Positions 26,511 to 33,366 of a stretch of DNA of 34,538 nucleotides are shown one piece after another. Position 1 is the stretch's first letter; every line of letters begins with the position of its first letter. Under the pieces are notes generated by a model. That model saw only the letters and a list, made by a program, of their open reading frames with translations. It did not search any database and was not told the DNA's origin. The stretch comes from a virus. The stretch is taken from positions 1 to 34,538 of IMG/VR virus record IMGVR_UViG_3300021519_000033, one strand, 5' to 3'. The position numbers and the translations under genes are program-made.

Positions 26511-27958
26511 TTGTTAAAAACTCTGACGGCCTTTGTCCGTCCTGCGACCCGCCAATCAGTCCCAATGGCCTTGCTTGCCATCTCAAAAGTGTATCGGTGG
26601 GCGTTCTTGTGTCCAAACTGACGGAGACGCTTAACCTGGCGGACTGTGGCAAGTTGAAGCCGCTGGCGTTCCTGCATCTTCTGGATGATGTAGGCGGCGT
26701 GTTCGGCTGGAAGGGTGGCAGAGGCAAAAATCTGGAAGCGTTCCAAGGTATTCTTCTGGGAGTCCGTCATAGGGTCGCTGGAAGCCTCTGGTGGCGGAAC
26801 GAAGCCGAACAGGGGTGTCACTATGGAAAGGTCGATAAGCCCCCTCTGGTGGGCATCCTTGGCCTCCTGCGTGGCCTGTGCCTTCTTCAACTGACGCAAC
26901 AGGCGTTCCTCGGCGGCATCATCCTCTTGGATAGACTCAGCAAGGGGGTCTGACTGACCAAGGATTTCACGACATACGGCGTCTGGGTGGCTGGTAAAGG
27001 CGTCCCCTGGCTGAAGCATATGTATCCCAGATACCCACATAGGGTCGAGAATTAGGCAGTCTTTTTTTCCTTCGGAGGAACGTAGCCCTCGGCCAATCAT
27101 CTGCGACCACAAGGCCCGTGACTTGGTTTCACGAAGGAGGACGATGCAATCTACCTCTGGACAGTCGAAGCCCTCGGTGAACAGACCGACGTTACATAGG
27201 AACTGCGTATGGCCTGCTTTAAAAGCATCCACGGCAATCTTGCGGAGTTTGCCCGAAGTCCCGTCAAGGTGAGAGGACTCCATCCCAAGGCTACGGAGTT
27301 CGTTGCTAAACCGCCTGGATGAGTCCACGGTCGGCAAGAAGGCCATCCCACGCTTTCGTCCGTAGCGATAAAACTCATCTACGACATTCTTGGCAACCTG
27401 GCTAATGGCCTCGTCGTAACTGTCCATAATGTTGTCGCATACGGCAACGTGGAGTTTTTGGGCCATAGGGCGGACAAGGTATCCCTGCTCGATGAGTTCA
27501 CGGATAGGGATTTGGTGAACCTCCATAAACCCTGCGGTGCTTAATTTCTGCTTATCTAACCTATCTGGGGTAGCCGTGATTGCCACGGACGGCCCTCGGA
27601 AATTGGCACGCACGTTTGCCCAAGAGGACGCAACGGCGTGGTGTGCCTCATCGAACACGCAGAGTGCCACATCCATCTGCGGGGCCGAAAAGGACTTTTG
27701 AAAGACGCTAAAAACATCCCCCCGTATGCCAAAGCGTTCCATAGAAACCTTGGCTTGGGATAGGAGTTCCTGGCGGTGGGCGAACAAGTAGCAAGGGAGG
27801 TCGTGCTTCGCCTGCCAGCGACGCATAATCTCACAAGCCATCACAGTCTTGCCAGCCCCCGTGGGGGCGACAAGAAGCGGGTTCACGTCTTTAACCAACG
27901 CATCAATGCAGGCACTGATGGCCTGCTCTTGATACGGGCGGAGGGAAGGTTGTGACAT
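26507..27958 (-). CDS. superfamily 2 DEAH-box helicase
   Basis: 483 residues. N-terminal Leu-Arg-Pro-Tyr-Gln (Q-motif-like) is followed by Walker A Ala-Pro-Thr-Gly-Ala-Gly-Lys-Thr at 31-38, Asp-Glu-Ala-His at 103-106, Thr-Ala-Thr-Pro at 128-131, and motif VI Gln-Met-Ile-Gly-Arg-Gly-Leu-Arg near 285-295. After about 310 an acidic/helical C-terminal extension of unknown role follows. Family members (SSL2/RecG-like SF2) unwind or remodel DNA in replication and repair. The start is ATG 27958, directly after the tRNA CCA with no spacer and no Shine-Dalgarno sequence outside the tRNA. This start fits the family, whose members begin within a few residues of Leu-Arg-Pro-Tyr-Gln. Confidence 0.93.
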   Translation of the reverse strand: MSQPSLRPYQEQAISACIDALVKDVNPLLVAPTGAGKTVMACEIMRRWQAKHDLPCYLFAHRQELLSQAKVSMERFGIRGDVFSVFQKSFSAPQMDVALCVFDEAHHAVASSWANVRANFRGPSVAITATPDRLDKQKLSTAGFMEVHQIPIRELIEQGYLVRPMAQKLHVAVCDNIMDSYDEAISQVAKNVVDEFYRYGRKRGMAFLPTVDSSRRFSNELRSLGMESSHLDGTSGKLRKIAVDAFKAGHTQFLCNVGLFTEGFDCPEVDCIVLLRETKSRALWSQMIGRGLRSSEGKKDCLILDPMWVSGIHMLQPGDAFTSHPDAVCREILGQSDPLAESIQEDDAAEERLLRQLKKAQATQEAKDAHQRGLIDLSIVTPLFGFVPPPEASSDPMTDSQKNTLERFQIFASATLPAEHAAYIIQKMQERQRLQLATVRQVKRLRQFGHKNAHRYTFEMASKAIGTDWRVAGRTKAVRVFNK

Positions 27959-28048
27959 TGGAGGAGAGGGAGGGATTTGAACCCTCGGTAGTTTTTAGGC
28001 TACGGAGGTGTAGCACACCTCTGCAATAAGCCGCTCTGCCACCTCTCC
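27959..28048 (-). tRNA. tRNA-Ser (anticodon GCU), encoded CCA
   Basis: Acceptor GGAGAGG (28048-28042) pairs with CCTCTCC (27969-27963). The D arm keeps A14, G18G19 and A21. The anticodon stem GAGGT/ACCTC has loop GTGCTAC, giving GCU (reads AGC/AGU). The long variable arm (GTAG/CTAC) and T arm GAGGG-TTCAAAT-CCCTC complete a class II serine tRNA. CCA is encoded (27961-27959). Odd points: discriminator U73 instead of the usual G, and G32-C38 closing the anticodon loop. There are 5 bases to the upstream stop and none to the helicase ATG. Confidence 0.93.
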
Positions 28049-28053
28049 AAACA

Positions 28054-28503
28054 TCAGAACGGGCCGACCATCGGGCCGTCGGAGTGCTTACGGAAGTAAG
28101 AACCAGAGTAGGCCACGCCTTCCGTCCCGTCACGCTTCGTGTATTTGCGTTCGGTGACGACGACCTTCAAGCGGCGACCGATGGAACGCTCGGCAACGGA
28201 TTTGATGAAATCCTCGTCAATCTCGAACTCGCCACGGGAGATGTATCCCTGCTTTTCCTCGTCGCTTGCGGTAGCGGCCAAGAACTCGTTGAGGCGGGTG
28301 TATTCACCAGACTTGTCGGGCTTGTTGAAGATTTCGGAATAGACAGTCTCACCATCGGTGTTTTCGAGAGCGAACTTCACATAGAAGTCTGCTCGTGGTG
28401 GGAGGTAGTCAGTCTTGAAAGACTTGACGACGACCTCGTAAGTGCCTGGCTTCGTAATGTATTTACGTTCCTCGGCGGCATTTGGGTTGAACTTGAACGA
28501 CAT
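28054..28503 (-). CDS. DUF669-like protein (putative ssDNA-binding)
   Basis: 149 residues. Beta-rich with conserved Lys-Pro-Gly-Thr-Tyr-Glu-Val-Val near 18-25, a Leu-Asn-Glu-Phe-Leu region near 90, and a C-terminal Tyr-Ser-Gly-Ser-Tyr-Phe-Arg. This resembles DUF669 proteins, which in phages lie next to RecT/exonuclease genes and are proposed to bind single-stranded DNA. Here it is downstream of the nuclease gene in the same operon. The start ATG 28503 has an A/C-rich leader (AACCAACCCAACCCA). It ends 5 bases before the tRNA. Confidence 0.65.
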   Translation of the reverse strand: MSFKFNPNAAEERKYITKPGTYEVVVKSFKTDYLPPRADFYVKFALENTDGETVYSEIFNKPDKSGEYTRLNEFLAATASDEEKQGYISRGEFEIDEDFIKSVAERSIGRRLKVVVTERKYTKRDGTEGVAYSGSYFRKHSDGPMVGPF

Positions 28504-28535
28504 ATTATTGTATGGTTTCTGGGTTGGGTTGGTTG
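28504..28535 (-). promoter_or_regulatory. AC-rich leader before the DUF669-like gene
   Basis: The gap between the exonuclease stop and this start is AACAACCAACCCAACCCAG-rich, then AT-rich up to ATG. It is a longer version of the early leader (CCACCC to ATG). Confidence 0.5.
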
Positions 28536-29291
28536 TTAGGAAATATCAGTAAAGGCCCACTTGGGGATGGTGATGGAACGAACTCCGTCAGAGTATCCAG
28601 GCCAATTCCCGAAGGTCGAACACATCTTGTAGATGTTCACGGCCTTATCCATCAAGCGATTACCCTCTTGGATGCTGTCGTCAGATAGGGCGTAGGTGGC
28701 ACTCGCATAGGGAGGTTCTTTTTCTACGGCGACCAGATAGAACTTCGTAGCACCCGTTAGCGTCATATAGAAAGCCGCTTGGACGTGATACTTGTAAGAA
28801 GCGATGTCACGGGAGAAATGCTCGATGCTGGCATCCGTCGTGGTCTTGACGTCCACGACTACGATGTTGCCTTCGGAGTCCTTCGCAACAAGGTCGGGAC
28901 GGCCCTTGATTTTGATGCCGTTGTAATCGGCTTCGTAAGTCTGCTCGTAAGTAGGCTCGGTGATTTTGAGGTCGGTAAGGCATCCGTGGACGGACTTCGC
29001 CATAGCCGTAATCTCGGCGTTCTCGTCAGCGGTGATAATGTCCACCCCGTCTGCGATGGTAGCCTTAAAGTCCTTCCACTCCTTGCTTCGCTTATCCACA
29101 TCGGGGCCGACGTGAACTTCCGATTGGAACACATCGAACTGCAAAGAGGCGAGGTGAACAAGACGCCCCATACGGAGTGCAGGGGTATCCTTTTTTTCTT
29201 CGTTGAGGAACGCCTGGTAATGCAGGGGCGACCGCAGGATTTGTTTAGCACCCGAATAGTTGAGTGCTTTGATTTCGTTGTATTGGCTCAT
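28536..29291 (-). CDS. PD-(D/E)XK exonuclease (RecE/YqaJ-like)
   Basis: 251 residues. N-terminal Ser-Gly-Ala-Lys-Gln-Ile-Leu-Arg-Ser-Pro-Leu-His-Tyr and the following Gly-Arg-Leu-Val-His match RecE-type nucleases. The catalytic core shows Gly-Arg-Pro-Asp-Leu then Val-Val-Val-Asp-Val-Lys-Thr-Thr (the Asp...Asp-X-Lys motif). Role: resects double-stranded ends to give 3' single strands for the annealing protein next door. The start (Met-Ser-Gln-Tyr) is ATGA-coupled to the RecT-like gene, the usual nuclease and annealing pairing. Confidence 0.88.
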   Translation of the reverse strand: MSQYNEIKALNYSGAKQILRSPLHYQAFLNEEKKDTPALRMGRLVHLASLQFDVFQSEVHVGPDVDKRSKEWKDFKATIADGVDIITADENAEITAMAKSVHGCLTDLKITEPTYEQTYEADYNGIKIKGRPDLVAKDSEGNIVVVDVKTTTDASIEHFSRDIASYKYHVQAAFYMTLTGATKFYLVAVEKEPPYASATYALSDDSIQEGNRLMDKAVNIYKMCSTFGNWPGYSDGVRSITIPKWAFTDIS

Positions 29292-30031
29292 AGATTTAGA
29301 GTATTGATTTCGACAGCGTTAAGGAAAGGTTGAGGGTTCTTCAAGATTGATTGCTCTGTGTCGGAGGTAATGTCATCAAGCCCCTGGCCGTCAAGCAAAT
29401 GTCCCGTCTTTTTTAAGACAGACACGGCTGACTCAATTCGGTCAAGAGGGATAATCTCTTTCAACGAAGTCGGGCGTGCGGGTTTCTGCGGGATGTTGGC
29501 ATCCATAATTTCCTCTGCCACATAGACTCCAAAGCAACACTCTGGGGCGATAAGGCGGACACCTTCGCTGACGGCTCTTGCGGTAAGCATACGGCGGGGC
29601 CACTTCTTCCAATTATCTTTGAGGGTCTTTCCGTCGGCTTTGGTAGCCGTTCCGTTCTCAATGTATTCCCTCATAGAAGCCGTAATCACAGCCTCCCCCT
29701 TGCCCTTACGGAAGGTCGCAATAACACACAGGTCGCTTCGGTTAGTCCATTCAACAGTCCCCCCCGCTTGGTGAAACTTGGCAAGAAGGGCGTCCGAACG
29801 GATAGCCAACTGTCCCTGGATGAAGTGATAGGTGCGTGCAAGTTCCAGCGGAGACTTACGCTCGGCAAGACATTGTAGGGCCAAGATTTCTCCTTGCTCT
29901 GGCTTGTCCAAGCCGAAGATACCAGACTTAAAAATAGCCCCCCCTAGGGTCTTGATAGCGGCCAGAGGGTCGCTCATCCTGTCATACACCTGGGTTTCTC
30001 CAAGCGGGACAGGGATAAGTTCGTCAGACAT
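29288..30031 (-). CDS. recT: RecT-family single-strand annealing protein
   Basis: 247 residues. The RecT/Bet core is visible: Trp-Lys-Lys-Trp-Pro-Arg-Arg-Met-Leu-Thr-Ala-Arg-Ala-Val-Ser (about 142-156), followed by a Gly-Val-Arg-Leu-Ile-Ala-Pro-Glu segment and Gly-Val-Tyr-Val-Ala-Glu-Glu. The N-terminal half has mixed beta and alpha. It anneals complementary single strands in recombination and replication restart, together with the exonuclease encoded downstream. Overlaps: 8 bases with the upstream small gene, 4 with the nuclease gene. Confidence 0.88.
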   Translation of the reverse strand: MSDELIPVPLGETQVYDRMSDPLAAIKTLGGAIFKSGIFGLDKPEQGEILALQCLAERKSPLELARTYHFIQGQLAIRSDALLAKFHQAGGTVEWTNRSDLCVIATFRKGKGEAVITASMREYIENGTATKADGKTLKDNWKKWPRRMLTARAVSEGVRLIAPECCFGVYVAEEIMDANIPQKPARPTSLKEIIPLDRIESAVSVLKKTGHLLDGQGLDDITSDTEQSILKNPQPFLNAVEINTLNL

Positions 30032-30227
30032 TGGCGGCGTCAGCGATGAGTTGGTTCTTGGGGATGCGACGAAGCACGCCTTCGATTACCACGTTGTAGT
30101 AGTGGCGTTCTTGGATAACAGTCGGCTTCAATTCACGGAACACTCGTCCGTCCTTGGAGACAACGTAAGGCGTGTCCTTGATTGTAGCCACAATGCTGGC
30201 CTTGTCTTTGTTGAGTTTCTTAATCAT
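30024..30227 (-). CDS. small DNA-binding-like protein
   Basis: 67 residues, basic. Contains Tyr-Val-Val-Ser-Lys-Asp-Gly-Arg-Val-Phe-Arg and Tyr-Tyr-Asn-Val-Val-Ile with an Arg-Arg-Ile-Pro-Lys-Asn-Gln-Leu end. This resembles the N-terminal NUMOD4-like DNA-recognition part of phage HNH homing nucleases without the catalytic domain. It could be a stand-alone DNA binder or a remnant. The leader is A/C-rich and ends CCCATACCCGT before ATG. It overlaps recT by 8 bases. Confidence 0.6.
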   Translation of the reverse strand: MIKKLNKDKASIVATIKDTPYVVSKDGRVFRELKPTVIQERHYYNVVIEGVLRRIPKNQLIADAANV

Positions 30228-30260
30228 ACGGGTATGGGTATCTGTTGGTTGGTTTTGTTT

Positions 30261-30707
30261 TTAAAGGTTATGTTGGATGGCGTGGTCAAGAAGGAGAAGT
30301 GCGTCAGCATTTGCAAGCGTTACTTTCAATCCTGGATGGCGGCGTTGGGCTTCGTCACGGAGTTTCCGCTTCCATTGGGCAGATGACATCTCCTTGCCCT
30401 TCGTCCCGATGCCTATGGTCTTTTGCCACTCTTGGGGTCGCACCTTAATTACACGCATAAGACGGGCCTCAAAGTGTCCGCAGAGATAGCCGAAGCCAAA
30501 GTGCAAGGTGGCGGTAGCGGAGGAAGGTATCATACGTCCTACGAACTTTGGCACGTCCTCAATTACTACTGTGTAGTCTCCAAAGGTTGCGGCCTGCAAT
30601 TCAGCGTAGGTCAAAGAAGGGATGGGGTAGGCTTCAAAATCCCCATTTTCTTTTAATAGGGCATAGCCTCCGCTGGCACCTGGGTCAATGGCAAGATAGG
30701 TTTTCAT
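30261..30707 (-). CDS. RuvC-like Holliday junction resolvase
   Basis: 148 residues. RNase H-fold signatures: Ala-Ile-Asp-Pro-Gly-Ala-Ser-Gly-Gly (Asp8), Val-Val-Ile-Glu-Asp-Val (Glu50), and a C-terminal Ala-Asn-Ala-Asp-Ala-Leu-Leu-Leu-Leu-Asp-His-Ala. Compared with the bacterial enzyme, the C-terminal Asp-X-X-Asp pair is not intact (Asp135 and Asp141 instead). It would resolve recombination junctions or branched DNA before packaging. ATG 30707 is preceded by GCCACCCG, the early leader, inside the 4-base overlap with the next upstream gene. Confidence 0.82.
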   Translation of the reverse strand: MKTYLAIDPGASGGYALLKENGDFEAYPIPSLTYAELQAATFGDYTVVIEDVPKFVGRMIPSSATATLHFGFGYLCGHFEARLMRVIKVRPQEWQKTIGIGTKGKEMSSAQWKRKLRDEAQRRHPGLKVTLANADALLLLDHAIQHNL

Positions 30708-31186
30708 CGGGTGGCTTGGTCAAACAGATTGCGGACACGAACAGCGGCGTCAATCTTTTTGGGTGGGCAATTTAAAGATTTAAATCCAGCATCTTTGTAT
30801 GCCTTAAACCCAATAGAATAGCATAGATAAATCTGTTCTGGGGTAGGGTCTTTAATGCCTGCCGAGGTAAGGCGTAGCACGCACAGGCGGAGGAAGGCGG
30901 ACGCAACGGCATAGGCAATCCTTGGGTTAGACAAGTCCGTGTAGGGGTAGGTCATTCTCCCCTCTTTTTTAAGTTGGGTATTGCCGTCTATGAAAGCGGC
31001 CTCGTGAAGTTGCCAAGCGGAATACGCCTTTCCATTATCCCCTACGGCCTGGTTGTCGTTGCCTGTCTCGACCATAGCGACAGCCCATACCAACTTATCG
31101 TGAGCCATAGCCGCCCGATACACGTCCGCCCGTCCTGGGCAAAACGTAATGGCAACGTAGGATAAGAGTGCGTAGGTGGGACTCAT
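30704..31186 (-). CDS. lytic transglycosylase / lysozyme-like protein
   Basis: 160 residues from ATG 31186 (ATGA overlap; the longer frame to 31366 is not needed). Central Ala-Met-Val-Glu-Thr-Gly-Asn-Asp-Asn-Gln-Ala-Val-Gly-Asp-Asn-Gly-Lys-Ala-Tyr-Ser matches the soluble-lytic-transglycosylase active-site region, with Glu as the catalytic acid, followed by Ala-Trp-Gln-Leu. A hydrophobic N-terminal stretch could be a weak signal. It may be the endolysin, but it lies among early replication genes, far from the holin-like gene, so a virion or early role is also possible. Confidence 0.6.
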   Translation of the reverse strand: MSPTYALLSYVAITFCPGRADVYRAAMAHDKLVWAVAMVETGNDNQAVGDNGKAYSAWQLHEAAFIDGNTQLKKEGRMTYPYTDLSNPRIAYAVASAFLRLCVLRLTSAGIKDPTPEQIYLCYSIGFKAYKDAGFKSLNCPPKKIDAAVRVRNLFDQATR

Positions 31187-31428
31187 CGGTATTGATTGTA
31201 GAGGAAAGGGTTGTCCCCGACTATCTCCCTGGCTTGCTCCAAGAGATGCTCGTCGGTCGTCGGCCCCCATTTGTTGAGTTCCTTGGCGGCTTCTCGATAC
31301 TGCTCCAAAGCCTGCCTGCGACGTTTGTTCGTGTAGTTCGCAATAGCCCCTGGGGGGGGCGGACATTCATTGTCCCACACTTGCACGAAATGATAGGCCA
31401 GCGAAAGAAGGTCTGGTTTTGGGTTCAT
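31183..31428 (-). CDS. small hypothetical protein
   Basis: 81 residues from ATG 31428 (ATGA overlap with the upstream gene). Contains Tyr-His-Phe-Val-Gln-Val-Trp-Asp-Asn-Glu-Cys-Pro-Pro-Pro-Pro-Gly near the start and a long helical acidic/basic end (Arg-Arg-Arg-Gln-Ala-Leu-Glu-Gln-Tyr). No family is recognised. The second half looks like a short alpha-helical binder. It is part of the coupled early operon. Confidence 0.6.
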   Translation of the reverse strand: MNPKPDLLSLAYHFVQVWDNECPPPPGAIANYTNKRRRQALEQYREAAKELNKWGPTTDEHLLEQAREIVGDNPFLYNQYR

Positions 31429-31643
31429 AGACAATGATGATACTTGACAGCGGCATCCTCGCCAACCTCCGCCCATAGGCTGATGAAGTAGTCGGCTTGT
31501 TTCTGGGTCTTGAACTCAAAGGACTCGTAAAGGTTGCCTGTCTCTTGCTCGGTTTCATCGACAAACCACGTTACCTTGTCGGTGAGTGGGTCAACGAGCC
31601 GTTGCGGGATAAGGTCGATACAGGTTTGCGGGTCCTGGCTCAT
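31425..31643 (-). CDS. small hypothetical protein
   Basis: 72 residues, start Met-Ser-Gln-Asp. Acidic with several Cys, His and Trp (Thr-Trp-Phe-Val-Asp-Glu-Thr) and a final Lys-Tyr-His-His-Cys. Alternating strands followed by a helix (Gln-Ala-Asp-Tyr-Phe-Ile-Ser-Leu-Trp) give a compact alpha/beta domain. ATGA-coupled on both sides. No family is recognised. Confidence 0.6.
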   Translation of the reverse strand: MSQDPQTCIDLIPQRLVDPLTDKVTWFVDETEQETGNLYESFEFKTQKQADYFISLWAEVGEDAAVKYHHCL

Positions 31644-32497
31644 TTGCGGTATTCCTCCGTGGGGGTGTCCACCTGGGCGGCTTCTTTTTCAATCGGCTCT
31701 GGCACTTCGCATTGAGTCATCTTAATTCCGTATGCCTTCATCTCGGCTTCAAAGATGTGCCACATAATGTTTTGGTAGTCTCGGTAGGAGTTTAGTTTGT
31801 TGTGTTCCGCTACGTCCTTGCAGAGATAGGCGACGGCCTCAATAAGCCAAGCCATCTCAACGAAACTGTCGGCATCCTCGCATCGGCTAAGGTGGCAACT
31901 ACCAATCTGAGTGCTACTTTCCTTTGTGCTGTATTGCGAATGGCTGATGTCGATGACGCTGTGATGCCTGGGGCTTCCATAGACCTCAACTCTTTTAATG
32001 AGCGTGTCATCAATCGTGAAGTTGAACTTAAACGGATTGCCACGCTTGCTGGTAAGGGTAATTACAGGGTCGCCACGTTCGTTAAACATTTTGTGCGAGA
32101 CGTTCGGCACGCCTTCATTGACGCTCAGAGCCTCGGCAAGATTGGAGGAAGATTGGAGGACGTTATGGGCGTTGCGGACAAATTCCTCAAAGGTGGCACG
32201 CTTGGCACGCAAGATGTAGTTCTCACGCTCCGCCTCCATCGACTCACGGACGATTGGAGCGTGAGTGCGGAATACTTCATCACACTTCGCCTGGGCGTCA
32301 TTGAAAGCGACTTCCTCGCCCTTCTTTAAAGCCCCCTTGGGGGTTCGCTTACAGGCGGACTGCTTACTCTGCTTTTCTGCAAGAGCGATGCGGAGTTCTG
32401 CGGCGTGCAAAACCACGTCCGTATTAGGCGTGAACCTGGGAAGCGGAAACCAAGACGGAGGCGTTTCGGGGGCGGTGGGGGTATCTTCGATGCTCAT
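31640..32497 (-). CDS. hypothetical protein, 285 residues
   Basis: A Pro/Thr-rich N-terminal stretch (about 5-25) precedes a Lys/Glu helical region and a central beta part with Val-Ile-Thr-Leu-Thr-Ser-Lys-Arg. The C-terminal half has Cys-His-Leu-Ser-Arg-Cys-Glu-Asp-Ala and helical segments. It is the largest of the unrecognised early genes. The AC-rich leader occurs twice (CCACCCAGCCACCCACCC then A-rich). It starts with Met-Ser-Ile-Glu, similar to the Met-Ser-Gln-Glu start next to it. The function is unknown; nothing suggests an enzyme. Confidence 0.65.
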   Translation of the reverse strand: MSIEDTPTAPETPPSWFPLPRFTPNTDVVLHAAELRIALAEKQSKQSACKRTPKGALKKGEEVAFNDAQAKCDEVFRTHAPIVRESMEAERENYILRAKRATFEEFVRNAHNVLQSSSNLAEALSVNEGVPNVSHKMFNERGDPVITLTSKRGNPFKFNFTIDDTLIKRVEVYGSPRHHSVIDISHSQYSTKESSTQIGSCHLSRCEDADSFVEMAWLIEAVAYLCKDVAEHNKLNSYRDYQNIMWHIFEAEMKAYGIKMTQCEVPEPIEKEAAQVDTPTEEYRK

Positions 32498-32526
32498 TTG
32501 TTTTTTATGGGTGGGTGGCTGGGTGG
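32498..32526 (-). promoter_or_regulatory. double AC-rich leader
   Basis: Three GGTGG-type units on the plus strand give CCACCC repeats, then ATAAAAAACAA and ATG on the minus strand. The 17 bases ACCCATAAAAAACAAAT are identical to those before ATG 32925. Confidence 0.7.
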
Positions 32527-32535
32527 ATAAAAAGG

Positions 32536-32925
32536 TTATTCATTAACCCCGCTATTACGCAAGGTTTCAATTTCGTTTTTTACGGCCTCGGAAATGTCCG
32601 AGTAGATGTGTTCATATCCTTCAAGGTTTCTACAAATGTCCTTCGCCTGGTCAATCGTAGGCGTAAAGGCTAACCGACTGCTTTCAGAGTATTCAATCAC
32701 GTCCTGTGGAGTCCACATCGAATACCAGCATCCCATCTTGTATCGGAGGACGTAGTGGAGGTGGTTCATAATTTCATTAACCTCGGCTTCGGTTGCTTCC
32801 CTTTCTTCGGCAAACGCAATCTCACAAAGTAGTTTGTAAGCCCTGGCCTTGCGTGGCTCGTTAGTGGTAATGTTAAAGTCAAAAATGACTTCGTTTTCCC
32901 CCGTGGGTGTGTTTTCTTGGCTCAT
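32536..32925 (-). CDS. hypothetical protein (Met-Ser-Gln-Glu start)
   Basis: 129 residues, acidic and helical. Contains Arg-Tyr-Lys-Met-Gly-Cys-Trp-Tyr-Ser-Met-Trp near 65 and a C-terminal helix rich in Glu/Asp. No family is recognised. The leader CCACCCATAAAAAACAA is identical to that of the gene at 31640, and the first codons (ATG AGC CAA GAA AA) nearly match those of the gene at 32922, suggesting duplicated start cassettes. Confidence 0.65.
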   Translation of the reverse strand: MSQENTPTGENEVIFDFNITTNEPRKARAYKLLCEIAFAEEREATEAEVNEIMNHLHYVLRYKMGCWYSMWTPQDVIEYSESSRLAFTPTIDQAKDICRNLEGYEHIYSDISEAVKNEIETLRNSGVNE

Positions 32926-33092
32926 TTGTTTTTTATGGGTGGGATGTTAGAAAGTTTGGAGTCGCAGAGTTGGCAAACGCAACCGCTTTCTCCCTTTGAG
33001 GCAGATGCGGTATCGTAAGGTAGCACAGGAAACCAAAAGAGGATTTCAAATGCCTCACCACACTCCACGCAATAAGTTTTTTCTTGGCTCAT
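32922..33092 (-). CDS. small zinc-ribbon-like protein
   Basis: 56 residues, missed by usual size cut-offs. Starts Met-Ser-Gln-Glu-Lys-Thr-Tyr. Cys8-X2-Cys11, then Cys38-X-Cys40-X2-Cys43, gives enough ligands for a zinc ribbon. A hydrophobic middle (Ile-Leu-Phe-Trp-Phe-Pro-Val-Leu) may pack against it. The stop TGA forms the ATGA overlap with the next gene, and its last codons (Pro-Pro-Ile-Lys-Asn-Lys) are the leader of that gene read in frame. A small regulatory or nucleic-acid binding role is plausible. Confidence 0.6.
   Translation of the reverse strand: MSQEKTYCVECGEAFEILFWFPVLPYDTASASKGESGCVCQLCDSKLSNIPPIKNK
32926..32943 (-). promoter_or_regulatory. AC-rich leader (also coding for the upstream gene's end)
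   Basis: CCACCCATAAAAAACAA precedes ATG 32925 and matches the leader at 32498-32526. It is also translated as the C-terminus of the zinc-ribbon-like protein, so it is under two constraints. Confidence 0.65.
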
Positions 33093-33101
33093 AGTCGTAG
33101 G

Positions 33102-33347
33102 TTAGGATTTAGAGAGATTGTTTTTAATGTCCTTAAAGTTAGAAGGAGTCCAAGCGAAACCCTTGGCAGGGTAGTCTGCGTAGCACTCATAGATGCCGCC
33201 TGCGAAGGACACTTCTACATCCTGGGGGCAGTTGTCGAAGATGATAAACCAGAGGCCGTCAAAATAGGCACACCGTTTCACGGCTTCGCAAATACCCCTA
33301 TTGCCGAGGTATTGTTGGCAGTTCTTTTTATTTGTTGCGGGTATCAT
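33102..33347 (-). CDS. small hypothetical protein with several cysteines
   Basis: 81 residues from ATG 33347 (the frame is open to 33386, but the first codons overlap the previous gene and lack a leader). Contains Asn-Cys-Gln-Gln-Tyr-Leu-Gly-Asn-Arg-Gly-Ile-Cys, then Cys-Ala-Tyr-Phe-Asp-Gly-Leu-Trp-Phe-Ile-Ile-Phe-Asp-Asn-Cys and Tyr-Glu-Cys-Tyr-Ala. Many aromatic residues. A compact alpha/beta fold, perhaps metal-bound, is possible. No family is recognised. Confidence 0.6.
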   Translation of the reverse strand: MIPATNKKNCQQYLGNRGICEAVKRCAYFDGLWFIIFDNCPQDVEVSFAGGIYECYADYPAKGFAWTPSNFKDIKNNLSKS

Positions 33348-33366
33348 TGGATTTATGGATTTGTTT

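Noticed and set aside
26930-27000. Additional AC-rich leader inside the helicase gene (GGGTGG near 26969)
   Set aside because: The following ATG is out of frame with the helicase and opens no useful frame; counted as chance occurrence.
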